A model generated the notes under the pieces. It searched no databases. It was not told the DNA's origin and saw nothing but the letters and a program-made list of their open reading frames with translations. DNA of 64,000 nucleotides from Pelosinus sp. IPA-1 (GTDB taxonomy: Bacteria > Bacillota > Negativicutes > DSM-13327): the NCBI RefSeq assembly GCF_030269905.1, contig NZ_BSVC01000014.1, positions 19,931 through 83,930 of the forward strand, in the 5' to 3' direction. The translations under genes and the position numbers were made by a program. Positions 8,644 to 16,520 of the stretch are shown here, piece after piece (position 1 is the first letter of the stretch; every line of letters begins with the position of its first letter).

Positions 8644-10296
8644 TTATTTTAATACAGCACCTGTATTAGCGGATGTAACCATACGTGCATAACGAGCGAG
8701 GTAGCCTGTTTTGATCTTTGGTTCTGGTTGTACCCAGTTTTGGCGGCGTTTGTCCATCTCTTCCTCTGTGATATTTAGAACCAAAGTACGGTTTGGAATG
8801 TTAATGGAAATTACATCCCCATTTTCGACTAGAGCAATAGGCCCTCCCTCCATGGCTTCTGGTGAGACGTGACCAATACAGGCCCCTTGGGTAGCTCCGC
8901 TAAACCGTCCATCAGTGAGAAGTGCTACCTTAAGTCCCATGCCAGTAATAATGGCCGTAGGATTGAGCATTTCTTTCATGCCTGGACCACCTTTTGGTCC
9001 TTCATAGCGGATGACAACGACTTCACCATCTGTTACTTGTTTAGCCAGGAGTGCTTCAATTACTTCTTCTTCAGAGTCAAACACACGGGCAGGACCTTCA
9101 AAAACAAGCATATCTTCCTTTACGGCACTTTCCTTGACAATAGCGCAGTCAGGAGCAAGGTTGCCGGCAAGCACGGCAATGCCGCCAGTTTTCTTATAGG
9201 GGTTATCAATGGTATGGATTACATCAGCCCGTGTAATTTCGGCATCTACCAAACGCTGAGATAAGGGGCCTGTTACGGTTAGAGCATCTGTATGGATGAG
9301 ATTGGCTTTTGTTAGTTCTTTCATGACAGCGCTAATACCACCGGCTTCTTGTAAGTCTTGCATGTGATGGGTTCCACCAGGGCTGAGTTTTGTAATATAA
9401 GGGGTCTTGGCACTGATGGTTTCAAATAAGGAGAGAGGAAGGGGAAGTCCCGCTTCATGGGCGATCGCTGTAAGATGTAATACTGTATTGGAAGAGCCGC
9501 CAATTCCCATATCGACGGTAATTGCATTTTCAAAAGCTTTACTGGTCAAAATATCTCGTGGGCGGACATTGTTTTTTACGAGGTCCATAATAACGGCGCC
9601 AGCCTGCTTGGCAAGTACTTTTCGAGCTCCAGTAAAGGCTGCAGGAATGGTACCATTACCAGGGAGACCCATTCCCAAGACTTCTGTCAAACAGTTCATA
9701 GTATTGGCAGTGAACAGTCCCGCACAAGATCCACAGCCTGGACAAGCAGATGCTTCCATGGCAGCTAATTCTTCTGCATTGATTTTTCCTGACTCATATT
9801 TTCCAGCCGCCTCAAAGATATTGCTGACGCTAATGTTTTTGCCTTGATAACGTCCCGCCAGCATAGGGCCACCACTAACTACTACACAAGGAATATTAAT
9901 TCTAGCAGCTGCCATAAGCATAGCAGGCACAATTTTATCACAGTTAGGAATAAGGACGAGACCATCAAAAGCATGACCCTCTGCTACTGCTTCAATGGAA
10001 TCGGCAATTAACTCACGGCTAGGCAGGGGGTACTTCATACCCTTGTGCCCCATGGCAATGCCATCACAAATCCCAATAGCGGGAAATTCTAAGGGGGTTC
10101 CGCCTGCGGCTGCCACTCCAAGTTTCGCCGCTTGGGCAATATCTTTTAAGTGCCCATGACCAGGGATAATTTCGTTAAAGGAATTGACAATGCCAATGAG
10201 AGGTTTATCCAAATCCTCTTGATTGTATCCCATAGCATAGAAAAGGGAACGATGGGCTGCCCGAGTTGAACCTTTTTTTACAATGTCACTACGCAT
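8644..10296 (-). CDS. ilvD: Dihydroxy-acid dehydratase
   Basis: A 550-residue Fe-S dehydratase converting 2,3-dihydroxy-isovalerate (or -methylvalerate) to the 2-keto acid in valine, leucine and isoleucine synthesis. Cluster ligands are visible as CDKIVPAM (about 120) and [17 protein letters not shown] (about 190). [19 protein letters not shown] near residue 470 is the conserved C-terminal signature. Full family length. The start has AAAGGAGG eleven bases upstream. First gene of an operon with the BASS transporter, controlled by the T-box leader just upstream. Confidence 0.97.
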   Translation of the reverse strand: MRSDIVKKGSTRAAHRSLFYAMGYNQEDLDKPLIGIVNSFNEIIPGHGHLKDIAQAAKLGVAAAGGTPLEFPAIGICDGIAMGHKGMKYPLPSRELIADSIEAVAEGHAFDGLVLIPNCDKIVPAMLMAAARINIPCVVVSGGPMLAGRYQGKNISVSNIFEAAGKYESGKINAEELAAMEASACPGCGSCAGLFTANTMNCLTEVLGMGLPGNGTIPAAFTGARKVLAKQAGAVIMDLVKNNVRPRDILTSKAFENAITVDMGIGGSSNTVLHLTAIAHEAGLPLPLSLFETISAKTPYITKLSPGGTHHMQDLQEAGGISAVMKELTKANLIHTDALTVTGPLSQRLVDAEITRADVIHTIDNPYKKTGGIAVLAGNLAPDCAIVKESAVKEDMLVFEGPARVFDSEEEVIEALLAKQVTDGEVVVIRYEGPKGGPGMKEMLNPTAIITGMGLKVALLTDGRFSGATQGACIGHVSPEAMEGGPIALVENGDVISINIPNRTLVLNITEEEMDKRRQNWVQPEPKIKTGYLARYARMVTSANTGAVLK

Positions 10297-10321
10297 AAGT
10301 AATAGCCTCCTTTTAAATTAG

Positions 10322-10630
10322 ATAAAAAAAATAAACCCACTGCTCCCTCAAAAGGGGCAAGAGGTTATCTCGCGGTACCACCCTTATTGCATCCACATGA
10401 AGGTGTATGCATCTCATCAGGTCTATCAACCCTAGCAAGATAACGGTTGCGTTCCAATGGAACTGTTTCCGGCGCAGCTTACTTACTATTTTCAGCTTTG
10501 CAGTTCAGGAGTGACTTACAAAATACATATGTTACCGGTTCACACCTTTTCCGGCTCTCTGAAACATAGGGGTATTTCTTTATTTCTCCATCATAACTTT
10601 TAAAAAAGTGTAAAGTTGTAAACTTGGTAT
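10322..10630 (-). promoter_or_regulatory. T-box riboswitch leader, probably valine-specific
   Basis: On the minus strand the leader contains the T-box core AGGGTGGTACCGCG (plus coordinates about 10371-10384), an AGAGAG motif, and a CCGG...GGTG...CCGG distal stem. It ends with a hairpin and T8 run just before ilvD. Folding Stem I by hand pairs GGAG with CTCC at the base and AATAC with GTATT above. The specifier-loop strand is then TGTAAGTCA, which presents GTC (Val) followed by the usual A; in plus coordinates the codon is the complement of 10513-10515. The TGGT bulge fits a discriminator A. Uncharged tRNA-Val is predicted to allow read-through. Confidence 0.92.
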
Positions 10631-10636
10631 ATGTTC

Positions 10637-10664
10637 ATTATAACGGAAAAAAGGCAGGTGTCAA
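10637..10664 (-). promoter_or_regulatory. Consensus sigma-A promoter for the T-box leader
   Basis: On the minus strand TTGACA and TATAAT, both perfect consensus, are separated by 16 bases directly upstream of the T-box leader. Confidence 0.85.
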
Positions 10665-10689
10665 ATATTTTTTAGTTTTTTACAAAAGA

Positions 10690-10701
10690 TGATATAGATC
10701 A
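10690..10701 (+). promoter_or_regulatory. CRP/FNR-type palindrome upstream of the sulfite-reductase-like gene
   Basis: TGAT-ATAG-ATCA is a perfect dyad of the FNR/CRP half-site type, about 60 bases upstream of the ATG at 10759. It may bind an anaerobic or NO/redox-responsive CRP-family regulator. Inference only. Confidence 0.4.
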
Positions 10702-10758
10702 CAGATAAGAAAGCGAGTATCGGGTATGATAAAGATAATATTTAAGGGAGGTGGCACA

Positions 10759-11715
10759 ATGTTACCTAAAGGTGCTAATTTACAAAAGATCCATAATGGT
10801 AATCGTACATATGCGATAACACCCCATTTGCCAGGAGGTTTTATAAAACCGGATGCTATGAGAAAGTATGCAGATGTTGCCGAGAAGTATCATGGTGTAA
10901 TGAAATTGACATCTGCACAGCGTATCATGATTACGGGGCTTAAAGCAGAAGATATTGATCAAATTTGGGAAGAACTAGGTATGCAGCCTGCTATGGGTTT
11001 CGCCAATTGTGTACGTAGTGTTAAAATATGCCCGGGCAGTGTATTTTGTAAACGTGGCAAGCAAGATAGTATTAAGCTAGGTATGGAACTTGACAAGTTG
11101 TATCATAAAAAAGAAATGCCATCCCGAATGAAATTTAGTGTGGCGGGTTGTCAAAATTCTTGTTCTGAGGTACACGTAAGAGACATTGGTGTTATGGGGA
11201 CGGATATTGGCTGGGATATTTATGTAGGTGGCACTGCTGGTTCGCACCCTCGCTTGGCGGATCTTTTAATTGAAGGGTTAGATTACGATGAGGTACTCCG
11301 AATCGTAGGCGTTATTATTCAGTACTATCAGAAAAATGCGGATATTGAGCGTATAGGTCAGTTTATTGACCGGGTTGGATTTAAAAAGTTTCGAGCCGAC
11401 GTATTGGCTCAATTCTATCAAGGTGTGAGTGAAACGACAAAGCCCTTAGTACCTCAATCGGAAGAGGGGCGTGAGATTATCCCCGTTGCAGGTGGTCTAA
11501 CAGAAGGCACATTGGTATTTGGGGACAAAATCACAGTGGATAGTGTCATAAGTGACATTATCAGAGTCTATCCACAAACAATCCCTATATTCCGTTCCTT
11601 TGGCATGGGATGTCTTGGATGCCCTTCTGCAACGGGCGAAGCGCTAAGCAAAGCAGCAGAAATTCATGGTCTAGATGTAAACGAAATCGTAGCCGGTTTA
11701 AATAAGGTAATTTAG
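10759..11715 (+). CDS. Siroheme/4Fe-4S nitrite-sulfite reductase-like protein with C-terminal DUF1858 domain
   Basis: The ATG at 10759 follows GGGAGGTG; an upstream in-frame ATG lacks a ribosome site. The 318-residue protein begins with a ferredoxin-like half-domain. It then carries the siroheme/4Fe-4S ligand set CPGSVFC (Cys-x5-Cys) and GCQNSC (Cys-x3-Cys). Residues about 255-318 form a DUF1858 domain with DSVISDIIRVYPQTIPIF and GMGCLGCPSA. Proteins of this size are anaerobic single-domain relatives of sulfite/nitrite reductase with an unsettled role. The next gene starts 13 bases later and is probably co-transcribed. Confidence 0.88.
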   Translation: MLPKGANLQKIHNGNRTYAITPHLPGGFIKPDAMRKYADVAEKYHGVMKLTSAQRIMITGLKAEDIDQIWEELGMQPAMGFANCVRSVKICPGSVFCKRGKQDSIKLGMELDKLYHKKEMPSRMKFSVAGCQNSCSEVHVRDIGVMGTDIGWDIYVGGTAGSHPRLADLLIEGLDYDEVLRIVGVIIQYYQKNADIERIGQFIDRVGFKKFRADVLAQFYQGVSETTKPLVPQSEEGREIIPVAGGLTEGTLVFGDKITVDSVISDIIRVYPQTIPIFRSFGMGCLGCPSATGEALSKAAEIHGLDVNEIVAGLNKVI

Positions 11716-11728
11716 GAGGAAATTTATA

Positions 11729-12400
11729 ATGAGTGCTTTTTTAGGTCATATTCACTATTGGTTGTATCATAAAATAGGGCGGGTTGCAGAACGAGAGCAA
11801 CTAATTTTTCGAAAGGCTGAAGAGCTATGTGGTGCAACGGCTGAAGAGCTACAATCGCAAGTGTGGCAAATTTATGGTCAACCTTTGCCCGATACAGAAC
11901 TTGGAGAACTAATTGATCATAGTAATATCCATGGTTGGCTGCAACGTCAAGTAACCATTTCTGAAACCCGCGAAGCTGCTTTTATTAAAGAATTAGTAGA
12001 TAATTGCGGTGGTTCAGCCCAGACGCTAGTACTAGATGCCTTTGCAGATCATGGAAAAATATGCGGTGAGCATGCCAAAGCCCAACAAAAATATGATGTA
12101 CAAAGGGCTGGCGGCATTTACCAGGCTATTAATGATTATTTATTGAATGGCATGCCTTGTGATCAAGGTGATGAAGTGACAGTAAATGAAGCTGACAAAG
12201 TGAGCTGGGAAGGAAATACCTGCCTTCAAGAGCGCAATTGGATAAAGGCTGGTGTAGATAAAGCTTTTATGAAAGAGTGTTACCAAAAATGGTTTGCGGG
12301 TTTTGTTACTGCCTTAAATACAGAGTTTGTTTACAAGCAGACGGCGGATACCCTAAAGGGTGACAAAGTAAACAGACATGAGATTAGCAAAAAAGCGTAA
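11729..12400 (+). CDS. Hypothetical protein co-transcribed with the sulfite-reductase-like gene
   Basis: A 223-residue soluble protein with AGGAGG before the ATG, 13 bases after the reductase-like gene. I do not recognise the family. It starts MSAFLGHIHYWLYHKIGRV and has many acidic helices. Several Cys and His residues (EELCG, DNCGGS, HGKICGEHA, CLQERNW, MKECYQKW) could hold heme or metal. The tight coupling suggests an accessory or partner function for the reductase. A terminator follows. Confidence 0.75.
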   Translation: MSAFLGHIHYWLYHKIGRVAEREQLIFRKAEELCGATAEELQSQVWQIYGQPLPDTELGELIDHSNIHGWLQRQVTISETREAAFIKELVDNCGGSAQTLVLDAFADHGKICGEHAKAQQKYDVQRAGGIYQAINDYLLNGMPCDQGDEVTVNEADKVSWEGNTCLQERNWIKAGVDKAFMKECYQKWFAGFVTALNTEFVYKQTADTLKGDKVNRHEISKKA

Positions 12401-12451
12401 AGATATAAGCTAGATTGAAATAAAGCAGCAGGGGTTACTCTCTATATTAAT

Positions 12452-12495
12452 AAAAAGAGTAGAATTCATAGTATCCTATGAATTCTACTCTTTTT
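12452..12495 (+). terminator. Terminator of the reductase-like operon
   Basis: A perfect 20-bp stem (AAAAAGAGTAGAATTCATAG and complement) around TATC, followed by T5. One of the strongest hairpins in the window; it can work on both strands. Confidence 0.85.
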
Positions 12496-12602
12496 ATACT
12501 GGAATAAATATATTTGCATTGTTAGCAAGATTAGGAAAGTAAAAAGGTATTTTAATTCATTGCAAGAATTTATTTTAGAAAGATTGGTGGGGATGGTTTG
12601 GA

Positions 12603-12668
12603 ATGAGATCGCGAGGATACAACAAATCATCACGAGAAAGGAAAACGCCGGGAATGTATGATAAATAA
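12603..12668 (+). CDS. Possible 21-aa microprotein
   Basis: ATG preceded by GGTGGGGATGG encodes MRSRGYNKSSRERKTPGMYD plus a final Lys, very basic. It lies alone in the 370-base gap between the reductase operon terminator and prfC, a gap that otherwise contains only the prfC promoter region. Too short to be sure. Confidence 0.25.
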   Translation: MRSRGYNKSSRERKTPGMYDK

Positions 12669-12774
12669 GTGTATATATAAGGATAATATTTGACATTTTA
12701 GATAGGTAACCATATAGTAATAGAGAGTAATTTATATAGTACAGGTATGAGTGTAGGGGGTTTTTTACGATATA

Positions 12775-14379
12775 ATGGAAGATTTACAATTGACGATTAA
12801 TAAAAGGCGAACATTCGCTATTATTTCCCACCCGGATGCAGGGAAGACTACGTTGACTGAGAAGTTATTATTATACGGTGGTGCCATTCGTTTGGCAGGT
12901 TCGGTAAAATCCCGTAAGGCGGCAAAACATGCTGTTTCTGACTGGATGGAGATTGAAAAACAAAGAGGTATTTCTGTAACCTCTAGCGTATTGCAGTTTG
13001 ATTATGATGGGTATCGAGTTAATATCTTGGATACACCTGGTCACCAAGATTTCAGTGAAGATACGTATCGCACTCTCATGGCGGCTGATAGCGCTGTCAT
13101 GCTGATTGATGTGGCCAAAGGGGTAGAAGATCAGACAAAGAAGTTATTTCACGTGTGTCGTCAACGGAGAATCCCTGTGTTTACTTTTGTAAATAAACTG
13201 GATCGGTATGGTAAGAGTCCTTTTGAGTTAATGGAAGAAATAGAACAGGTATTGGGAATACGAGCCTATCCAATGAACTGGCCTGTAGGAATAGACGGTA
13301 GTTATGTTGGGGTCTATAATCGGCAAGAGGCACAAGTAGAACTATTTGCAAAAGACGGCGCCCATGGTCAGTCTGTATTGCCTTCCACGATGGGAAGTGT
13401 AAGTGACCCTGCTTTTCGTGAGCTATTAGGGGAAACTGTTCATGCAGCTTTAATTGAAGATATTGAACTATTAGATATGGCTGGCGATGCCTTTGATTAT
13501 GAGCAAGTGGCAGCTGGTGAGCTTACACCTATGTTTTTTGGCAGTGCGATGACAAACTTTGGTGTTCGTCCTTTCTTAGAGGCATTTTTGAAGTTAGCAC
13601 CTGCCCCTGTTCCGCGTACATCCAGCGTAGGGGAAGTCAATCCTGCAAGTGAGGATTTTTCCGCCTTTGTCTTCAAAATACAGGCAAATATGAATCCCGC
13701 TCATCGGGATCGACTTGCCTTTATTCGGATATGCTCGGGTAAATTTACGAGAGGTATGTCTGTATATCATGCTCAGTCCGGCAAGAATATTAAATTATCT
13801 CAGCCCCAACAATTCTTAGCACAAGAGCGAACTATTATTGACGAGGCATATCCTGGTGATATCATTGGGCTTTTTGATCCAGGAATTTTTGGCATTGGTG
13901 ATACCTTATGCCCAGAAAACACCAAGTTCACATTTCAGGATTTTCCTGTATTTCCTCCTGAACAGTTTGCGAAGGTACAGCCTAAAGATACTATGAAACG
14001 TAAACAATTCGTTAAAGGCATGACGCAATTGACTCAGGAAGGTGCTGTTCAGGTTTTTCGCCAGAGTGATTTTGCCTCCGAGGCTTTCATCATTGGCGTA
14101 GTTGGTTCGCTGCAATTTGAAGTACTAGAATATCGATTGAAAAATGAATATGGTGTAGAGCTAATCATGGATCGCTTATCCTTTAGCGTAGCTCGTTGGT
14201 TAGTTGGTGATGAAGCTGCCATTAAATCAATGAAGAGCATTGACAGTGGTATGATGATTCGTGATATAAAGGATCGGCCTGTGCTGCTCTTAAGTAATGA
14301 ATGGGCCATTCGCTGGGTAAGTGAACGGAATCCTGGTGTAGAGTTCTTAGAAATTCCTCAAGATTCTGCAAGCTTTTAA
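12775..14379 (+). CDS. prfC: Peptide chain release factor 3
   Basis: A 534-residue translational GTPase that recycles RF1/RF2 from the terminating ribosome. G-motifs are intact: HPDAGKTTLTE (G1), RGISVTSSV (G2), DTPGHQDFSEDTYRTL (G3) and NKLD (G4). The RF3-specific insert and the C-terminal domain III with QLTQEGAVQVF follow. Normal length, close to the E. coli protein. Distinguished from EF-G by the short length and the VKSRKAAKHAVSDWMEIE segment. AGGGGG precedes the ATG at a slightly long distance. A strong terminator follows, so single gene. Confidence 0.96.
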   Translation: MEDLQLTINKRRTFAIISHPDAGKTTLTEKLLLYGGAIRLAGSVKSRKAAKHAVSDWMEIEKQRGISVTSSVLQFDYDGYRVNILDTPGHQDFSEDTYRTLMAADSAVMLIDVAKGVEDQTKKLFHVCRQRRIPVFTFVNKLDRYGKSPFELMEEIEQVLGIRAYPMNWPVGIDGSYVGVYNRQEAQVELFAKDGAHGQSVLPSTMGSVSDPAFRELLGETVHAALIEDIELLDMAGDAFDYEQVAAGELTPMFFGSAMTNFGVRPFLEAFLKLAPAPVPRTSSVGEVNPASEDFSAFVFKIQANMNPAHRDRLAFIRICSGKFTRGMSVYHAQSGKNIKLSQPQQFLAQERTIIDEAYPGDIIGLFDPGIFGIGDTLCPENTKFTFQDFPVFPPEQFAKVQPKDTMKRKQFVKGMTQLTQEGAVQVFRQSDFASEAFIIGVVGSLQFEVLEYRLKNEYGVELIMDRLSFSVARWLVGDEAAIKSMKSIDSGMMIRDIKDRPVLLLSNEWAIRWVSERNPGVEFLEIPQDSASF

Positions 14380-14385
14380 AAAAAA

Positions 14386-14427
14386 TGCCTCAAAGTCGGT
14401 AATATACCGGTTTTGAGGCGTTTTTGT
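14386..14427 (+). terminator. Terminator of prfC
   Basis: GCCTCAAA--CGGT pairs with ACCG--TTTGAGGC followed by T5, immediately after the prfC stop codon. Confidence 0.88.
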
Positions 14428-14434
14428 CTTGCGC

Positions 14435-14529
14435 AATCAGAAAGTATAACACTTTCTTGATTCCAAATAAGAACGACTAAGGCTTCTGCCTGCGTCCAAG
14501 GACTTGGCACAAGCCAAGTCTTTTCTTAT
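14435..14529 (+). repeat. 95-bp intergenic structured repeat, copy 1
   Basis: A 95-base block that recurs at 16242-16336 with only two differences, in the same orientation. It contains three stem-loops: AATC-GAAAG/CTTTC-GATT, AGGC/GCCT, and GACTTGGC/GCCAAGTC followed by TTTTCTT. The last looks like a terminator. No coding frame. The two copies flank the CYTH-CHAD gene. Confidence 0.9.
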
Positions 14530-14631
14530 AGCAATCTTCCATTTGTGGTTTCCATTGACAATGGTTGATGTATGATATACGCTGAAAGAATAAGTGAAAA
14601 TGGCATAATGTTAATAGGATGGTGATACCTA

Positions 14632-16161
14632 TTGTCTAAGCATACAGAAACAGAATTGAAACTTCGGTGTACAGATGAGAGTGTATGGGAAAGAATTATG
14701 ACAGCAGAAGCACTCACGAGCCTTGCAGTTCCAGGAACGGCGAAGACTGAGCAATTGGAAGCCCGTTATTTTGACACAGCGAATCATTCTTTGCAAAACG
14801 CGAAACTAGCTTATCGTGTTCGACGTGAGGGTGAGGTTTGGGTGGCTACGGTAAAAAGTAGTGGGTCATCTAAAGGGGGGCTGCATGCCCGCCAGGAATG
14901 GAATATTGCTGTAGACAGTGAAGAACCGGATATAACAGTATTTTTTAATACGGAGGTTGGTTCTCGGTTACAAGAAGTAATAGGCGACCAAATACTAGAG
15001 CCTATTTTAATCACTCGTTTTGAAAGGCAAATCTTAGAGGTTAATATGCATGATGGTGCTACAATTGAAGTGGCTGCCGATAAAGGTGAAATTATAGCAG
15101 GAGAGAAGACAGCACCAATTTTAGAAGTAGAATTGGAGCTTAAGAGTGGACAACCTAGGGATTTGTTTTTGTTAGGGGCTGCCTTAGCCAGAGAATATCC
15201 GTTACTGCCAGAGCCTGATAGTAAGTACTATCGTGGACTTTTATTAGCAGGGTTGTCTACCGAGATACCAAGGAGAAATGAGTTACCAAAGGTAGACAAA
15301 AGTAGACCGGTAGGTGAGATATTAAGAGTTGTATTGGTGGATCTGATAGCTCAAGTATTATTAGCCCAAAGGTCTTTTTTAGAAAACAAAGAGCAACCTG
15401 GGCTGGTTCATGAGCTACGTATCTGCCTGCGTCGCTTGCGGTCTGTATTAGAATTCTCTGAACCGTTAGCTGTGATCAAGGAGTATTCCCGCTACCAAGA
15501 CGAATTGCGAAAGTTTGGGAGGAAAGTAGAGGCTTTAAGAGAACTTGATGTAGCCTACTGTAGTTGGCAGCAGTTCCTTGGTTATCAAATGGTATCTATG
15601 GAGGGCAAGGTATGGTTAGGGGAAGTTTTAACAGAAAAGCGCAGCCAGGAAGCCGAAAAGATCTATGCAGAGTATAATTCTGGCTTAACAACGTCTACTT
15701 TGTTAGGGTTGTGGGCGGAACTTCTTGATGAAGATTGTCAGCAAATTATTCCCCATGACTGTACAGTTGATGATTATGTGATTACTGGTTTATTAAGCTG
15801 GCTCAGAATAGTGGGAAAACAGGAGAAATCAGTGGAATGGACGGATGCTGAAAATGTCCACAAAATTAGGCTTTGGGTTAAGAAGATAAGATATACAATG
15901 GAAGTATTGCAGCCTGATTTGAAAGGAACCCCTCGTTTATTATTAAAATTAGAAAAACTCCAAGACACTTTAGGAATCATTAGTGATGCGAAAAGTACAG
16001 AAGGATTACTTAGGGAACTATTACGAGGGAAATCAAGTAAAGGTTTACCATTAGAGGCAGGCATGCTGATTGGTTGGCAATGCCACGAAACCTTAACGCT
16101 AAGGAAAAAACTAGATAAATATTGGCTGAAATTTAATCGTACTGTACAAAAGTGGAAATAG
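14632..16161 (+). CDS. CYTH and CHAD domain protein (inorganic polyphosphate-related)
   Basis: A 509-residue protein starting at TTG with GGATGGTGA upstream. The N-terminal CYTH domain (about 1-200) begins with the ExExK motif TETELKLR and has further conserved charged strands such as YRVRREGE and EVELELKSG. These line the triphosphate tunnel. The C-terminal CHAD domain (about 225-500) is helical and His/Arg-rich (VHELRICLRRLRS, VHKIRLWVKKIRYTMEVL), typical of polyphosphate binding. It may hydrolyse triphosphate or bind polyphosphate granules. The gene lies alone between two copies of a 95-bp repeat. Confidence 0.92.
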   Translation: MSKHTETELKLRCTDESVWERIMTAEALTSLAVPGTAKTEQLEARYFDTANHSLQNAKLAYRVRREGEVWVATVKSSGSSKGGLHARQEWNIAVDSEEPDITVFFNTEVGSRLQEVIGDQILEPILITRFERQILEVNMHDGATIEVAADKGEIIAGEKTAPILEVELELKSGQPRDLFLLGAALAREYPLLPEPDSKYYRGLLLAGLSTEIPRRNELPKVDKSRPVGEILRVVLVDLIAQVLLAQRSFLENKEQPGLVHELRICLRRLRSVLEFSEPLAVIKEYSRYQDELRKFGRKVEALRELDVAYCSWQQFLGYQMVSMEGKVWLGEVLTEKRSQEAEKIYAEYNSGLTTSTLLGLWAELLDEDCQQIIPHDCTVDDYVITGLLSWLRIVGKQEKSVEWTDAENVHKIRLWVKKIRYTMEVLQPDLKGTPRLLLKLEKLQDTLGIISDAKSTEGLLRELLRGKSSKGLPLEAGMLIGWQCHETLTLRKKLDKYWLKFNRTVQKWK

Positions 16162-16241
16162 CAGAGAAAAATAGCCATTTGAAAGGGTTGTTAAAGGGGA
16201 GAGAATTTTTTATAAAATTCCTCCCTTTTAATTTTTTACGG

Positions 16242-16336
16242 AATCAGAAAGTATAACACTTTCTTGATTCCAAGTAAGAACGACTAAGGCTTCTGCCTGC
16301 GTCCGAGGACTTGGCACAAGCCAAGTCTTTTCTTAT
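16242..16336 (+). repeat. 95-bp intergenic structured repeat, copy 2
   Basis: Same sequence as 14435-14529 except for two positions, same orientation. It lies about 80 bases after the CYTH-CHAD stop, where its last hairpin could act as the gene terminator. The rest of the gap to 16520 shows only a ribosome site. Confidence 0.9.
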
Positions 16337-16520
16337 CTGCATAGTTAATGAATAATAAAATCTTCTAATACCACCTTTAAGCTTGGGTATAGCATACATA
16401 CGTATTAGCTGATTTAATGTGGAATGTAGTAAGAAATTTACCAAGATAATAATTTGCAATAGTGAGATGAGTCAGTATAAAATAGCTATATATAACATTT
16501 TTTTCCAAGGAGATGAGCGT

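Noticed and set aside
12466..12696. 76-aa hydrophobic minus-strand frame
   Set aside because: It overlaps the strong terminator hairpin and has no ribosome site.
16419..16520. N-terminal extension of the BTAD activator from an upstream ATG
   Set aside because: The upstream ATG has no ribosome site, while the GTG at 16521 has AAGGAGA at proper spacing and begins exactly at the winged-helix domain.
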